A program made the translations under genes and the position numbers. A model generated the notes under the pieces. The model was given only the letters and a program-made list of their open reading frames with translations, searched no databases and was not told the DNA's origin. A DNA stretch of 64,000 nucleotides from Tyzzerella sp. (lineage in GTDB: Bacteria > Bacillota > Clostridia > Lachnospirales > Lachnospiraceae): assembly GCA_017465565.1 (NCBI GenBank), contig JAFTWA010000034.1:1-64000 (forward strand), in the 5' to 3' direction. How positions within the stretch are numbered: the stretch's first letter is position 1; each line of letters opens with the position of its first letter. Below, in pieces: positions 55,313 through 64,000 of this stretch.

Positions 55313-56065
55313 ATGAAGTCATTGTTTGATAGGCCAGCAAACCTACGGTATGTCAGTCATCGAGGCTTTCAACCTATGGCTCCGGCTAATTCGTTGCCGG
55401 GTTTTGCATATGCAGGTTTTCTGCATCAGTGGGCAATTGAAACAGACGTAAGACTCACGAAAGACGGGGTCATTGTGTGTTGTCATGATGATGTGGTAGA
55501 CACTACATATAACGGCAGTGGCAAAATTGAGGAAATGACATGGAAGGAAATTTCTGATTTGCATATGAACAAGGGAAATCGTTTAGCCTGCTTTTCAGAG
55601 GAGCAGATGAGGATGCCATTGTTTATGGAGTATTTGGCTATTTGCAAGAAGTATGGAAGCATCCCTTTTATAGAACTTAAAACGGATGATGCGGAAAGAG
55701 TGATTTATGCAGTTCAAAAGGCGGGATTTGAAGACACAGATGTGGTAATGAGTTCCATTTCTTTAGAAAGGCTTGTGGAGACGCGTAGGTTTACGAAGGA
55801 AATGTTTATTCACTGGATATTTGCGGAGGAAGAATGCTTGGAGACTTTGGCTGGTTTAGGGAATGCAGGATTGTCATGGAATATTCCAGATGCTTTTTCA
55901 TGCCCAGAAGAAAAAATTGCACTGCCACATGAAGCAGGATTGAAGGTTTGTCTGCGAGCTGCTGACAGCGTTAAAACAGTTCAGCATATGCTGGAGCTGG
56001 GACTTGATTATTTGCCGACTAATTGCATGCATCTTCCGCTTGATAAGGAAAAGGGGGTGAATTAG
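55313..56065 (+). CDS. Glycerophosphodiester phosphodiesterase family protein
   Basis: GDPD enzymes split glycerophosphodiesters to glycerol 3-phosphate and an alcohol. This 250-residue TIM-barrel protein has the family motifs VSHRGFQPMAPANSLPGF (His-Arg), AIETDVRLTKDGVIVCCHDD (Glu, Asp and His metal/catalytic residues) and PFIELKTDDAER. No signal peptide is seen, so it acts inside the cell. First gene of the AraC-linked operon; the HAD gene starts 1 bp after its stop. The true substrate may be another phosphodiester. Confidence 0.92.
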   Translation: MKSLFDRPANLRYVSHRGFQPMAPANSLPGFAYAGFLHQWAIETDVRLTKDGVIVCCHDDVVDTTYNGSGKIEEMTWKEISDLHMNKGNRLACFSEEQMRMPLFMEYLAICKKYGSIPFIELKTDDAERVIYAVQKAGFEDTDVVMSSISLERLVETRRFTKEMFIHWIFAEEECLETLAGLGNAGLSWNIPDAFSCPEEKIALPHEAGLKVCLRAADSVKTVQHMLELGLDYLPTNCMHLPLDKEKGVN

Positions 56066-56066
56066 C

Positions 56067-56753
56067 TTGAAGTACCATACTATATTTTTTGATATTGATT
56101 ATTGTTTGCTGGATACACCCACATCTGAAAGACGTATTATTCGTGAATTGTATGCTCAACAGGGACAGCAGGTTACGGATGAGGTCGGTGACACTTATCG
56201 TGAGATAAATCGAAAACTCTGGGTGTATTTGGACAGAGGAGAAATTACTCGCGAAAAGCTCTATGTTATGCGTTTTGAGAAATTATTCTCCATTTATCCT
56301 TTTCACAAATCAGCCGAAGAGGTGGCACCGTGGTTTTTGGAACAGTTAGCTCATGCGTACGATGCGCAGGAAGGGGCAGCTCATCTGCTAGAAAGGTTAA
56401 AACAAAGTGGTGCAAGAATTTTTACAGCATCCAACGGGATTGGGGAAGTGATGAATGGTCGTGTAGAAAATGCAGGACTCTCTAAATATCTGACAGGAAA
56501 ATTTGCAGCGGATGAGGTAGGAGCAATGAAACCATCACCTGCATATTTTGATTATATTTTCCGTCACAGTGGAGAAACGGACCTTTCGCGAACGCTTATG
56601 GTGGGAGACAATCCTGTAACGGATGTCAATGGTGCTGTGGATTATGGTATGACGGGAGCACTTTTTGGTGCACGCTGGCAAGAACCGTCCAAAGCGACTT
56701 ATATGGCAGCAACTATGAAGGAATTAGAGCAACAGCTCTTTGCAGATAATTAA
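56067..56753 (+). CDS. HAD family phosphatase (YjjG-like)
   Basis: The 228-residue protein begins with HAD motif I FFDIDYCLLDT. Motif II is FTASNGIG, and the later motif MKPSPAYFDYIF with MVGDNPVTDVNGA holds the motif III Lys and the motif IV acids. The overall pattern is YjjG/YfnB-like, acting on nucleotides or sugar phosphates. The start is TTG 56067, with AAGGGGGTG at good spacing inside the end of the GDPD gene; no ATG fits. Operon member. Confidence 0.9.
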   Translation: MKYHTIFFDIDYCLLDTPTSERRIIRELYAQQGQQVTDEVGDTYREINRKLWVYLDRGEITREKLYVMRFEKLFSIYPFHKSAEEVAPWFLEQLAHAYDAQEGAAHLLERLKQSGARIFTASNGIGEVMNGRVENAGLSKYLTGKFAADEVGAMKPSPAYFDYIFRHSGETDLSRTLMVGDNPVTDVNGAVDYGMTGALFGARWQEPSKATYMAATMKELEQQLFADN

Positions 56754-56764
56754 GGAGGAAGACA

Positions 56765-58582
56765 ATGAAAAATGTTTTAAATACAAAAACACATGATGTT
56801 GATGTCTGTGTAATCGGTGGAGGAATTAGCGGTATGTTTACTGCTATTTCCGCGGCTCGCCATGGTGCAAAAGTTGTATTGATGCACGACCGTCCTGTAC
56901 TTGGCGGAAATGCAAGTAGTGAAATTCGTATGTGGATTGTTGGTGCGGGAACCCGTGTACGTGATTTACAGGAAACAGGTATTATGGAAGAATTACAGTT
57001 GGAGAACATGTACCGCAATCCACGTCGTAATTTTACTACATGGGATGCACTGTTATATGAGATGGTGCGCTTCGAAGAAAATATTGAACTTATTTTAAAC
57101 TGTACTTGCTGTGATGCGGTGAGTGAGAATGGGCATATTGAGAGCATAAAAGGCTTTCAACTAACTACATATACATGGCATGAAGTTCATGCGAAAATTT
57201 TTGTGGACAATTCAGGTGATAGTATTTTGGCTCCATTTACCGGTGCTGAGTATAAAGTGGGCCGCGAGGCAAAAAGTGAATATAATGAAGAATTTGGCGT
57301 GGAAGTTGCAGATAAACGTACCATGGGTATGAGCGTTTTACTGCAATGCCGTGAAACAGATCATCCAATTTCATATACACCGCCTGCGTGGGCTTATGAT
57401 TTTCCGGATGATGATGCTATGAATAACAAGCCACATAATCTGTATGCAGTTAATACCAATTTCTACTGGATAGAATTGGGTGGAATGCAAAATAGTATTG
57501 ATGATACAGAGGAAATACGTGACGAACTCTTAAAAATTGCATTTGGTGTGTGGGATCATATCAAAAACCATGGAGACCATGGTGCAGAAAATTGGGATTT
57601 AGAATGGGTAGGTTTTTTGCCAGGTAAGAGAGAAAGCCGCCGTTATGTTGGAGATTATGTATTGACTCAGCATGATGTGGAAAACTGTACCCCGTTCTCC
57701 GATGTTGTAGCATATGGTGGTTGGCAGATTGATAATCATCTTCCAGGTGGTTTTCATATGGATGCTACAGGTGGTGTGCATGTACAAAGAAGCAGACTAA
57801 GTGAACCATATCCGATTCCTTATCGCTGTCTTTACTCTCGCAACATCGACAATTTAATGTTTGCTGGACGTAATATCAGTGCTTCTCACGTCGCATTTGG
57901 TTCTACTCGTGTTATGGGTACAGTTGGTGTTATGGGACAGGCAGTTGGTACAGCAGCAGCAATTGCTGTGAAGTATGGTTTATCACCTCGGGAAGTAGGC
58001 GAGCAGAAGATTGCTGAAATTCAGGATGCATTGATGGAAGATGACTGTTTCTTGCCAGGGCTTCGTCGTAAGATTTCGCCATTGGCGCAGTCTGCAACAC
58101 TTACCTGTGATTATGGTGATTGTTCTGCACTTTTGAACGGTCTTGACCGCCGTATTTGGGGCAATGACAATGGTTATTTTGGAAAAACAAATAAAGCAAT
58201 TACCTATACTTTCGAACAACCTGTTCATGTAGAAGGTTTCCGTTTGGTATTAGATAGTGATTTGAATCGAGAGTTTATTGAGGGAAATCCGAATGGCGTT
58301 CATACGACATCTGTTATGTTTTATCCTATGAGCTACAACAATACTACATTTGGCTTCCCAAAATGTTTGATTAAACATTATAAGATAGAGGCCCAGGATG
58401 AAAATGGCAACTGGAATGTAGTATATGAAACAGAAGATAATCACCAACGTTTTATAAAACAAAAATTGGATATTACGGCTAAAGCTGTGCGTTTTATTCC
58501 ACTGAGTACTTATGCTAGTGAAACAAGAATAACAGATTATGGAAGTTCTGTTGCACATTTATTCAATTTCGAAGTGTATTAG
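56765..58582 (+). CDS. FAD-dependent oxidoreductase with C-terminal sandwich domain
   Basis: The 605-residue protein starts with a dinucleotide-binding motif VCVIGGGISGMFTAISAARH and then MHDRPVLGGNASSEIRMW, typical of the PF12831 FAD_oxidored family. NSGDSILAPFTGAEYKVGRE and FAGRNISASHVAFGSTRVMG are further FAD contacts. Residues about 470-605 form a beta-rich domain (TYTFEQPVHVEGFRLVLDSD, AVRFIPLSTYASE) like a discoidin or carbohydrate-binding module. The family is often found in carbohydrate clusters, with unknown substrate. GGAGGAAG precedes the ATG. Confidence 0.88.
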   Translation: MKNVLNTKTHDVDVCVIGGGISGMFTAISAARHGAKVVLMHDRPVLGGNASSEIRMWIVGAGTRVRDLQETGIMEELQLENMYRNPRRNFTTWDALLYEMVRFEENIELILNCTCCDAVSENGHIESIKGFQLTTYTWHEVHAKIFVDNSGDSILAPFTGAEYKVGREAKSEYNEEFGVEVADKRTMGMSVLLQCRETDHPISYTPPAWAYDFPDDDAMNNKPHNLYAVNTNFYWIELGGMQNSIDDTEEIRDELLKIAFGVWDHIKNHGDHGAENWDLEWVGFLPGKRESRRYVGDYVLTQHDVENCTPFSDVVAYGGWQIDNHLPGGFHMDATGGVHVQRSRLSEPYPIPYRCLYSRNIDNLMFAGRNISASHVAFGSTRVMGTVGVMGQAVGTAAAIAVKYGLSPREVGEQKIAEIQDALMEDDCFLPGLRRKISPLAQSATLTCDYGDCSALLNGLDRRIWGNDNGYFGKTNKAITYTFEQPVHVEGFRLVLDSDLNREFIEGNPNGVHTTSVMFYPMSYNNTTFGFPKCLIKHYKIEAQDENGNWNVVYETEDNHQRFIKQKLDITAKAVRFIPLSTYASETRITDYGSSVAHLFNFEVY

Positions 58583-58663
58583 AGGCTGGGTTTTCCAGTA
58601 ATTGGTTGTGGATAATTTAGAGGTGCTTATTAAAATGAAAGTAAACATAAGGAGGAAGAAAGC

Positions 58664-59731
58664 ATGGGACAAATTGAATTAAAAAACATAGGCAAGACAT
58701 TTGGTCAAACAACTGTCTTGGAAAACTTGGACTTAACTATTAAAGATGGCGAGTTTGCCGTTTTAGTAGGTGCGTCGGGATGTGGTAAAACAACTTTACT
58801 GCGTGTTATTGCGGGAATTGGTCCTGCAACTTCAGGAGAACTTTATATTGATGGTGAGGAAGTAAGTGACTTAGAACCAGGTAAACGCGGCATTGCTATG
58901 GTATTCCAGAACTACGCAATTTATCCAAATATGACTGTAAAAGGAAATATTGAGTTTGGATTGAAAAACAATAAAGTACCAAAAGCAGAAAGAGAACGAC
59001 TTATTGCAGAAGTGGCAGAAAGTGTTGGATTGACAGAATATTTAAAACGTAAACCAAACCAGTTGTCTGGTGGACAAAGACAGAGAGTTGCCCTTGCACG
59101 TGCGATGGTTAAAAAACCAAAAGTATTTTTAATGGATGAACCGTTATCAAATCTGGATGCAAAGCTTCGTGTACAGATGAGAAGTGAACTGATTGAATTA
59201 CATAAAAAATTAAAAACGACATTCGTGTATGTAACACATGACCAGACGGAAGCAATGAGTATGGCAGATACTATTATTTTGATGAATAAAGGTGTTATCC
59301 AGCAACAGGCATCACCAGAGGTTATCTATAATGACCCAAATAACATTTTCACGGCACAGTTTATTGGTACGCCACCTATGAATATTTTGAAAATGAGCAA
59401 TGGCTGTTATCTTGGATATCGCCCTGAAAAAGTAGTGCTTACTGCGGAAGAAAATGAAGTAGAGGCGGTTTATAAGAAGAAAGTTCAGATTATTACACGT
59501 GAAATGCTTGGCTCTGAAACATTGTATAAAGTGCGATATGAAGGAGAGAAAGAAGAAGCAAATACATTTATGGTAAAAAGTGTCGAAGATACTTTTGGTG
59601 AAGATGAGCATGTATGGCTGAATGTTGCATTAGAAAATCTTTACTTCTTTGATAAAGGAGAAATGCGTATTCGTGAAAACGATAACGCAGAAGATTATGC
59701 AGCATGTGTGGAATGCCTGAAAGGGGAATAA
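58664..59731 (+). CDS. ABC transporter ATP-binding protein (UgpC/MsmK type)
   Basis: The 355-residue ATPase of a carbohydrate-type importer. Walker A GASGCGKTTLLRV, the signature LSGGQRQRVALARAM, Walker B VFLMDEPLSNLDAKLR and the switch His in YVTHDQTEAMS are all present. A C-terminal TOBE-like domain of about 120 residues follows. It is 3 bp before the first permease. MsmK-type ATPases often serve several importers; here one is coded with its own permeases. Confidence 0.96.
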   Translation: MGQIELKNIGKTFGQTTVLENLDLTIKDGEFAVLVGASGCGKTTLLRVIAGIGPATSGELYIDGEEVSDLEPGKRGIAMVFQNYAIYPNMTVKGNIEFGLKNNKVPKAERERLIAEVAESVGLTEYLKRKPNQLSGGQRQRVALARAMVKKPKVFLMDEPLSNLDAKLRVQMRSELIELHKKLKTTFVYVTHDQTEAMSMADTIILMNKGVIQQQASPEVIYNDPNNIFTAQFIGTPPMNILKMSNGCYLGYRPEKVVLTAEENEVEAVYKKKVQIITREMLGSETLYKVRYEGEKEEANTFMVKSVEDTFGEDEHVWLNVALENLYFFDKGEMRIRENDNAEDYAACVECLKGE

Positions 59732-59733
59732 GC

Positions 59734-60648
59734 ATGGAACAGAAAAAAGTAGACAAACCTAAGAAAGTGCGCACGAAACGTTCGCTTTCAACAAAACTTA
59801 CGCCGTATGCATACACGATGCCAGCAATCATTTTATTCCTGGTGTTTACGGTATATCCAATGATTAATATGATTCGGTTGAGTTTTTATGAGTGGAATGG
59901 TCTTACAGAAGAGAAATTTGTGGGACTTCAAAATTATAATTATTTATTTAACCTTCAGGTTGACTTTAAAATTGCGTTGCAGAACACGTTGGTTTACACG
60001 GTCAGTGTGGTGTTTTTCTTACTTTTGTTTGCACTGATATTTGCAGTGTGGTTGCAGAAAGATTCGAAAATTAATGCGATGGTTCAGAGGCTTATGTTTT
60101 TCCCACATCTGTGTTCGATGCTTGCAATTTCAACCGTGTTTTCGTGGTTGATGGATGAGGAAGGTCTCTTTAATGCGGTACTCTCATTCTTTGATTTGCC
60201 AGGTCTTCGCTGGCTGAATGATTCGACTACAGCGATGATGTCAATTGTTATTATTGCCGTATGGAAAGGTATGGGATATCATGCATTGATTTTGCTTTCT
60301 TCATTGAAGAGTATTCCAACAGAAATTTATGAAGCAGCAGCGTTAGACAATACGCCGCCGGTTCGTAAATTCTTCCGCATTACAATACCTTTGTTATCAC
60401 CACAGTTATTTTTCATGTTGATTAACATTACACTTAGTTCTTTCAAAGTGTTTGAATCCATTCGAGTATTGACAAAGGGTGGACCTGGAAAATCAACAAT
60501 CGTACTAGTTTACTATATTTATGAGTATGCTCAGTCAAATCTGAAATATGGTGTAGCAGCAGCTGCGGGCGTTGTACTATTGATTTTCCTTGCAATTCTC
60601 ACGGTAATTTATTTCAGATTAATCAACAGACGCGTGCATTATCAATAG
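59734..60648 (+). CDS. ABC sugar transporter permease (MalF/UgpA type)
   Basis: 304 residues from ATG 59734. A basic N-terminal tail is followed by six membrane helices. The EAA loop YEAAALDNTPPVRKFFRITI contacts the ATPase. It pairs with the next gene. Confidence 0.94.
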   Translation: MEQKKVDKPKKVRTKRSLSTKLTPYAYTMPAIILFLVFTVYPMINMIRLSFYEWNGLTEEKFVGLQNYNYLFNLQVDFKIALQNTLVYTVSVVFFLLLFALIFAVWLQKDSKINAMVQRLMFFPHLCSMLAISTVFSWLMDEEGLFNAVLSFFDLPGLRWLNDSTTAMMSIVIIAVWKGMGYHALILLSSLKSIPTEIYEAAALDNTPPVRKFFRITIPLLSPQLFFMLINITLSSFKVFESIRVLTKGGPGKSTIVLVYYIYEYAQSNLKYGVAAAAGVVLLIFLAILTVIYFRLINRRVHYQ

Positions 60649-60658
60649 GAGGGACGAA

Positions 60659-61513
60659 ATGTTAGGATTGACAAAAAAGCAAAGAAGAAATATAAAACGG
60701 ACTTCGCTCAATATCCTGGAGTGGATTTTTAAGCTGGCTGTATGCGTGATGTTCCTGTTCCCGTTTTATTGGATGGTAATAACGTCGTTTAAACCATATT
60801 TGGAGACCTTACAGTTTCCACCAACTTTATGGCCAGAAACTTTTACATTGAGTGGTTATTTTACTGTTTTTGAAGAACTGGAGGTTTTGCGATATATCAA
60901 AAATACTTTGATTGTCACTGGGTCAGTTATTGTACTTCAGTTTTTAGTAAATATTCCGGCAGCATATGCATTTGCAAAATGGGAGTACAAGGGAAAAGGA
61001 ATGATGTGGGCAATTGTTTTGGCTACATTTATGATTCCTGGACAGCTTACATTCATGACCATTTACTATATGTTTGCAGATTGGGGAATTTTAAATTCAC
61101 TTTTACCACAGATTTTACCGACAATTGCAAGCGCTTTTTCGATATTTATGCTCAGGCAGAATTTTAAACAGATTTCAGATGAAGTGGTGGAGGCAGCCAG
61201 ATTAGACAATGCATCTGAATGGAAAATTTTATGGAGAGTCATGGTTCCGATGGCAAAATCAACTGTAATTACAACTGTTTTATTCAGTTTCATTGGTCAC
61301 TGGAATGCATACTTCTGGCCATTAGTAATGACAAGAAACGAAGAATTGAAACCAATTACATTGGCAATCGACCGTTTAAAGAGTTTGGAACAGGGAATGA
61401 ATTACACAGACATTATGGCAGGAAACGTAATTTTGGTTTTACCAGTTGTAATTTTATTCTTACTGGCAAGCAAGAAGATTATTCAGGCAATGGCTTACCG
61501 CGGTATGAAATAG
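60659..61513 (+). CDS. ABC sugar transporter permease (MalG/UgpE type)
   Basis: This 284-residue protein has six membrane helices. The EAA motif reads VVEAARLDNASEWKILWRVM. It ends MAYRGMK as many MalG-type permeases do. GGAGG overlaps the space after the previous stop. Together with the ATPase it forms an importer core; no extracellular binding protein gene is in the operon up to the window end. Confidence 0.94.
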   Translation: MLGLTKKQRRNIKRTSLNILEWIFKLAVCVMFLFPFYWMVITSFKPYLETLQFPPTLWPETFTLSGYFTVFEELEVLRYIKNTLIVTGSVIVLQFLVNIPAAYAFAKWEYKGKGMMWAIVLATFMIPGQLTFMTIYYMFADWGILNSLLPQILPTIASAFSIFMLRQNFKQISDEVVEAARLDNASEWKILWRVMVPMAKSTVITTVLFSFIGHWNAYFWPLVMTRNEELKPITLAIDRLKSLEQGMNYTDIMAGNVILVLPVVILFLLASKKIIQAMAYRGMK

Positions 61514-61525
61514 GAGGAAAGCGTT

Positions 61526-62440
61526 ATGGCAGAAGATATGTCACGTTTATTGAGATTAAACAAGCCGGAAGGTCCAGTGGATGTAGTAATAGATACAGAT
61601 TGCTATAACGAAGTCGATGACCAGTTCGCCTTATCATACCTTGTGAGAAGCGAGGATGAGTTGCACTTAAAGGCAATCTACGCAGCACCATTCTATAACA
61701 AAAGGGTTCAGTCATCGAAAGAAGGAATGGAGCGCAGTTACCAGGAAATCTTTCATGTGTTGACGTTGCTTGAAAGAGAAGATTTGAAGTCTAAGATATA
61801 TAAGGGAAGTGAGTGTTACTTGAGTGATGAGAACACGCCTGTATATTCGGATGCTGCAAAGCATTTGGCAGAGTTGGCAATGAATTATACAGAAGAAAGG
61901 CCACTATATGTGATTGCAATTGCAGCAATCACGAACGTGGCATCGGCACTTCTGATGAAGCCAGAGATAGCAAGTCGTATTGTGGTAGTATGGCTTGGTG
62001 GTCATTCCTTTGAATGGCCAAACAATCGTGAGTTTAACTGTTATCAGGATGTGGCTGGTGTGAGAGCAGTGTTTAATAGCGATGCGGCTGTAGTTTTGTT
62101 GCCTTGTATGGGTGTTGTTTCAGCATTTACAACAACAAAATACGAAATGGAGCATTGGTTGAAAGGAAAGAATCAGTTATGCGACTATCTGTGTGAAGCA
62201 GCAGAAAAAGTAATGGAGGAGCATAACCGTGGGCAATACTGGAGCAAGGCAATCTGGGATGTCTGTGCAGTTGCATGGCTTTTGAAAGGCAATTTTATGG
62301 CAGATAGACTGGAGCATGCACCGATTGCTGAGTATGATGACCGCTGGGCATTCGATAAAAAACGTCCATTTATCCGTTATGTTTATCATATTTTCAGGGA
62401 TCGTCTGATGGAGGATTTATTTACGAAATTGGCGAAATAG
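61526..62440 (+). CDS. Nucleoside hydrolase-like protein
   Basis: This 304-residue protein belongs to the inosine-uridine nucleoside hydrolase fold. The N-terminal calcium-binding motif is VVIDTDCYNEVDDQFALSYL, a variant of the usual DTDPGxDDxxA. Later pieces are IAIAAITNVASALLMKPEIA and VVWLGGHSFEWP. It may hydrolyse nucleosides or other N- or O-glycosides. GGAGGAAAG precedes the ATG. Confidence 0.88.
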   Translation: MAEDMSRLLRLNKPEGPVDVVIDTDCYNEVDDQFALSYLVRSEDELHLKAIYAAPFYNKRVQSSKEGMERSYQEIFHVLTLLEREDLKSKIYKGSECYLSDENTPVYSDAAKHLAELAMNYTEERPLYVIAIAAITNVASALLMKPEIASRIVVVWLGGHSFEWPNNREFNCYQDVAGVRAVFNSDAAVVLLPCMGVVSAFTTTKYEMEHWLKGKNQLCDYLCEAAEKVMEEHNRGQYWSKAIWDVCAVAWLLKGNFMADRLEHAPIAEYDDRWAFDKKRPFIRYVYHIFRDRLMEDLFTKLAK

Positions 62441-62453
62441 AGAGGTGAGCGCG

Positions 62454-63200
62454 ATGAAATATTTATTAGATTCTCATACGCACACGATCATGAGCGGTCA
62501 TGCGTACAATACCATGCAGGAGATGGCTCTGGCAGCGAAGTCTCTAGGACTTCAGGCAATTGCCATTACAGACCATGCGCCTACCGTTCCGGGAATCTGT
62601 ACCATGGGGTACTTTACAAATTTCAATGTTGTGGACCGTTTTATGTATGGAATTGAATTGTTGCTGGGAGTTGAACTTAACATTGTCGATTATGAGGGCA
62701 AGGTTGATTTGCCATCTTCTAAATTAAAAAAGATTGACGTAGGTATTGCTAGCATTCATCCCAATGTGGGGAATGGAGAAAAATATCCCGCCTATAGGCC
62801 AGGCGATATAAAAGAGAATACAAGAGCGTACCTTGGTGCAATGGAGAATCCAGATGTAGATATTATCGGTCACCCAGATGACTCTAAAGTACCAGTTGAC
62901 TATGAAGCTTTGGTAAAAGGAGCGCGTGATAACCATGTGCTTCTAGAATTAAATGCTTCATCCTTAGACCCGTTCAATGTGAGAGGAAAAGGTGGAGCGG
63001 CCGATAACATGAAAAAAATGCTTCGGCTTTGTGAACGATACGGAACTCACGTTATTGTAAACAGCGATGCACATTGTGCGTGTGCCATTGCAAAATTTGA
63101 CAAGATTAATGAAATTTTGCAGGAAGTACATTTCCCAGAGGAACTGGTTGTAAATAGAGATTTGAACCTGTATAAGAGCTTTTTACATCGTTTTAATTAG
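62454..63200 (+). CDS. PHP-domain phosphatase (YcdX-like)
   Basis: ATG 62454 with AGAGGTGAG upstream gives 248 residues. The PHP metal motifs are DSHTHTIMSGHAYNTMQEMA, AITDHAPTVPG, the later GIASIHPN, and NSDAHCACAIAKFDKI near the C terminus. YcdX-like proteins are trinuclear zinc phosphatases. It starts 13 bp after the nucleoside hydrolase gene. Its partner substrate could be the phosphorylated product of this operon. Confidence 0.92.
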   Translation: MKYLLDSHTHTIMSGHAYNTMQEMALAAKSLGLQAIAITDHAPTVPGICTMGYFTNFNVVDRFMYGIELLLGVELNIVDYEGKVDLPSSKLKKIDVGIASIHPNVGNGEKYPAYRPGDIKENTRAYLGAMENPDVDIIGHPDDSKVPVDYEALVKGARDNHVLLELNASSLDPFNVRGKGGAADNMKKMLRLCERYGTHVIVNSDAHCACAIAKFDKINEILQEVHFPEELVVNRDLNLYKSFLHRFN

Positions 63201-63237
63201 TAAATGAAAGATTATCAAGTTCAAGGAGGAGAAGAAA

Positions 63238-64000
63238 ATGAAAAAGAAATTACTTTTTCTTATTGCTTTAGCTGCATTAGTTAGTATAGTCAGCGTGGCA
63301 TGTGGAATGTCAGGAAATAGTGAGGCCAACTCAGCAGTTATTGTCATTGGAGAAGAAGAAAATCAGGACTTGGCTGAGACACTTCAGGCTGCAATGGGAA
63401 AATCAGTTAAGATTGTAAATGATACTGAAGAAACTGATGTAGCTACTGAAATATTGATTGGTAAGACAAACAGAGAACAATCAATAGCAGATAGCCAAGG
63501 TGTTCGAGAAGGAGACGGATGGGTAAAATTTCATGATGGCTGTATTGTAATTCAAGGTGATACTACAGAAAAATTGGAAAGTGCAGTGAATTACTTTGTG
63601 GAGAATTATGTGCCTGCATGGAAAGATGGAGAGGAATTTCCAGTGGAATACAGTAAAAGCTACTGTGAATTTGGCTCGTATGCTCTTCAAACATTAACAT
63701 TTGATGGAATAGAAATTTATGAATACAGCATTGTTACAAAGGATGGAGCAGAAACCGAAGATGCAGTGATGATTCAGCAGCATATCGAGGCAATGTCTAC
63801 ATATAAACTTCCGATTATTTCCTCGACGGATCTAAAAGAAGGACAGAAGGCTATTGTTTTTGGAAGCAGTGAAGCTAGAAACGCTGCGGAAAAATGTCAG
63901 CAATTGGGTGAAAAAGAATTCTTGATTGAAGCAGAAGAAGATACATTGTATTTATGTGCGTGGGATGCAGCTGAAGAATATATTTTGTCGCATATGTTTT
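63238..64000 (+). CDS. Lipoprotein with tandem repeat domains, truncated by the window end
   Basis: The frame opens at ATG 63238 after a strong AAGGAGG site and is still open at the last base; 254 codons are visible. The signal peptide ends VSVACG, a lipobox with Cys22. Two similar alpha/beta units follow. The first is TEILIGKTNREQSIADSQGV, then CIVIQGDTTEKLESAVNYFV. The second is KAIVFGSSEARNAAEKCQQL, then LYLCAWDAAEEYILSHMF. Units of this sort are found at the N termini of some surface glycoside-active proteins. It is not a classical ABC binding protein. Operon continuation is likely. Confidence 0.8.
   Translation, partial: MKKKLLFLIALAALVSIVSVACGMSGNSEANSAVIVIGEEENQDLAETLQAAMGKSVKIVNDTEETDVATEILIGKTNREQSIADSQGVREGDGWVKFHDGCIVIQGDTTEKLESAVNYFVENYVPAWKDGEEFPVEYSKSYCEFGSYALQTLTFDGIEIYEYSIVTKDGAETEDAVMIQQHIEAMSTYKLPIISSTDLKEGQKAIVFGSSEARNAAEKCQQLGEKEFLIEAEEDTLYLCAWDAAEEYILSHMF

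Overview
The window looks like ordinary chromosome from a low-GC, Gram-positive, anaerobic clostridium, most likely of the Lachnospiraceae. The reasons are strong AGGAGG-type ribosome binding sites, the large SRP RNA with an Alu domain, pyruvate formate-lyase with a 2[4Fe-4S] ferredoxin, YitT, DUF951, GdpP and class B sortase genes, and several small families typical of that group (the DUF5685-like and DUF6128-like proteins and a Cys-tailed J-domain protein). The family assignment is inference; no 16S gene is present.

Layout. 1-4.6 kb: a TPR/ATPase protein, trmB, a YitT-type membrane protein and tRNA-Lys(CTT). 4.6-7.6 kb: a 2,966-bp element integrated in the 3' end of that tRNA, bounded by identical 43-bp repeats. 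It carries a tyrosine recombinase, a microvirus-type HUH Rep, a 77-aa protein and a divergent HTH regulator. 7.7-19.2 kb: deoB-deoC, a DUF5685/J-domain/membrane gene group, an Sfp-type PPTase, a VanY-type carboxypeptidase, an HTH protein with dgt, hflK-hflC, tadA and the SRP RNA. 19.3-24.3 kb: a radical SAM protein, a 31-aa membrane peptide, an AIR-synthase-like protein, an Lrp regulator with an aminotransferase, and trmL. 24.4-31.5 kb: a complete F-type ATP synthase operon (atpZ, a subunit-I-like gene, atpBEFHAGDC) whose c subunit carries the sodium-binding residue set. 31.6-35.8 kb: an accessory stretch with signal peptidase I overlapped by a CARF-PD-(D/E)xK (Card1/Can2-like) nuclease, a small unknown, an XRE regulator plus HipA-like kinase with paired operator palindromes in their promoter, and a 57-aa protein. 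35.9-47.8 kb: core genes (a shikimate-kinase-like gene, murA, an L-cysteine desulfidase-type protein, sortase B, rpsF-ssb-rpsR, a nucleotidyltransferase with galE, gdpP-rplI-dnaB). 47.9-54.3 kb: a MerR regulator, an orphan sugar-type binding lipoprotein, a pyruvate formate-lyase naturally split into a barrel protein and a separate glycyl-radical domain protein, its activase, a frameshifted gene and a ferredoxin. 54.3-64 kb: an AraC regulator divergent from a catabolic/uptake operon (GDPD, HAD phosphatase, FAD oxidoreductase with a C-terminal sandwich domain, ABC ATPase and two permeases, nucleoside-hydrolase-like protein, PHP phosphatase, lipoprotein cut by the window end).

Most noteworthy: (1) the minimal integrated Rep/integrase element, which has no capsid genes and carries its own copy of the tRNA terminator; (2) the split pyruvate formate-lyase; (3) the Card1-like nuclease with no CRISPR array or cas gene nearby; (4) the HipA-like kinase pair with two same-phase palindromes, one filling the -35/-10 spacer; (5) the AraC-linked operon, which joins phosphodiesterase, two phosphatases, an oxidoreductase and a nucleoside-hydrolase-like enzyme to an ABC importer. 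No CRISPR array, rRNA gene or transposase was seen.
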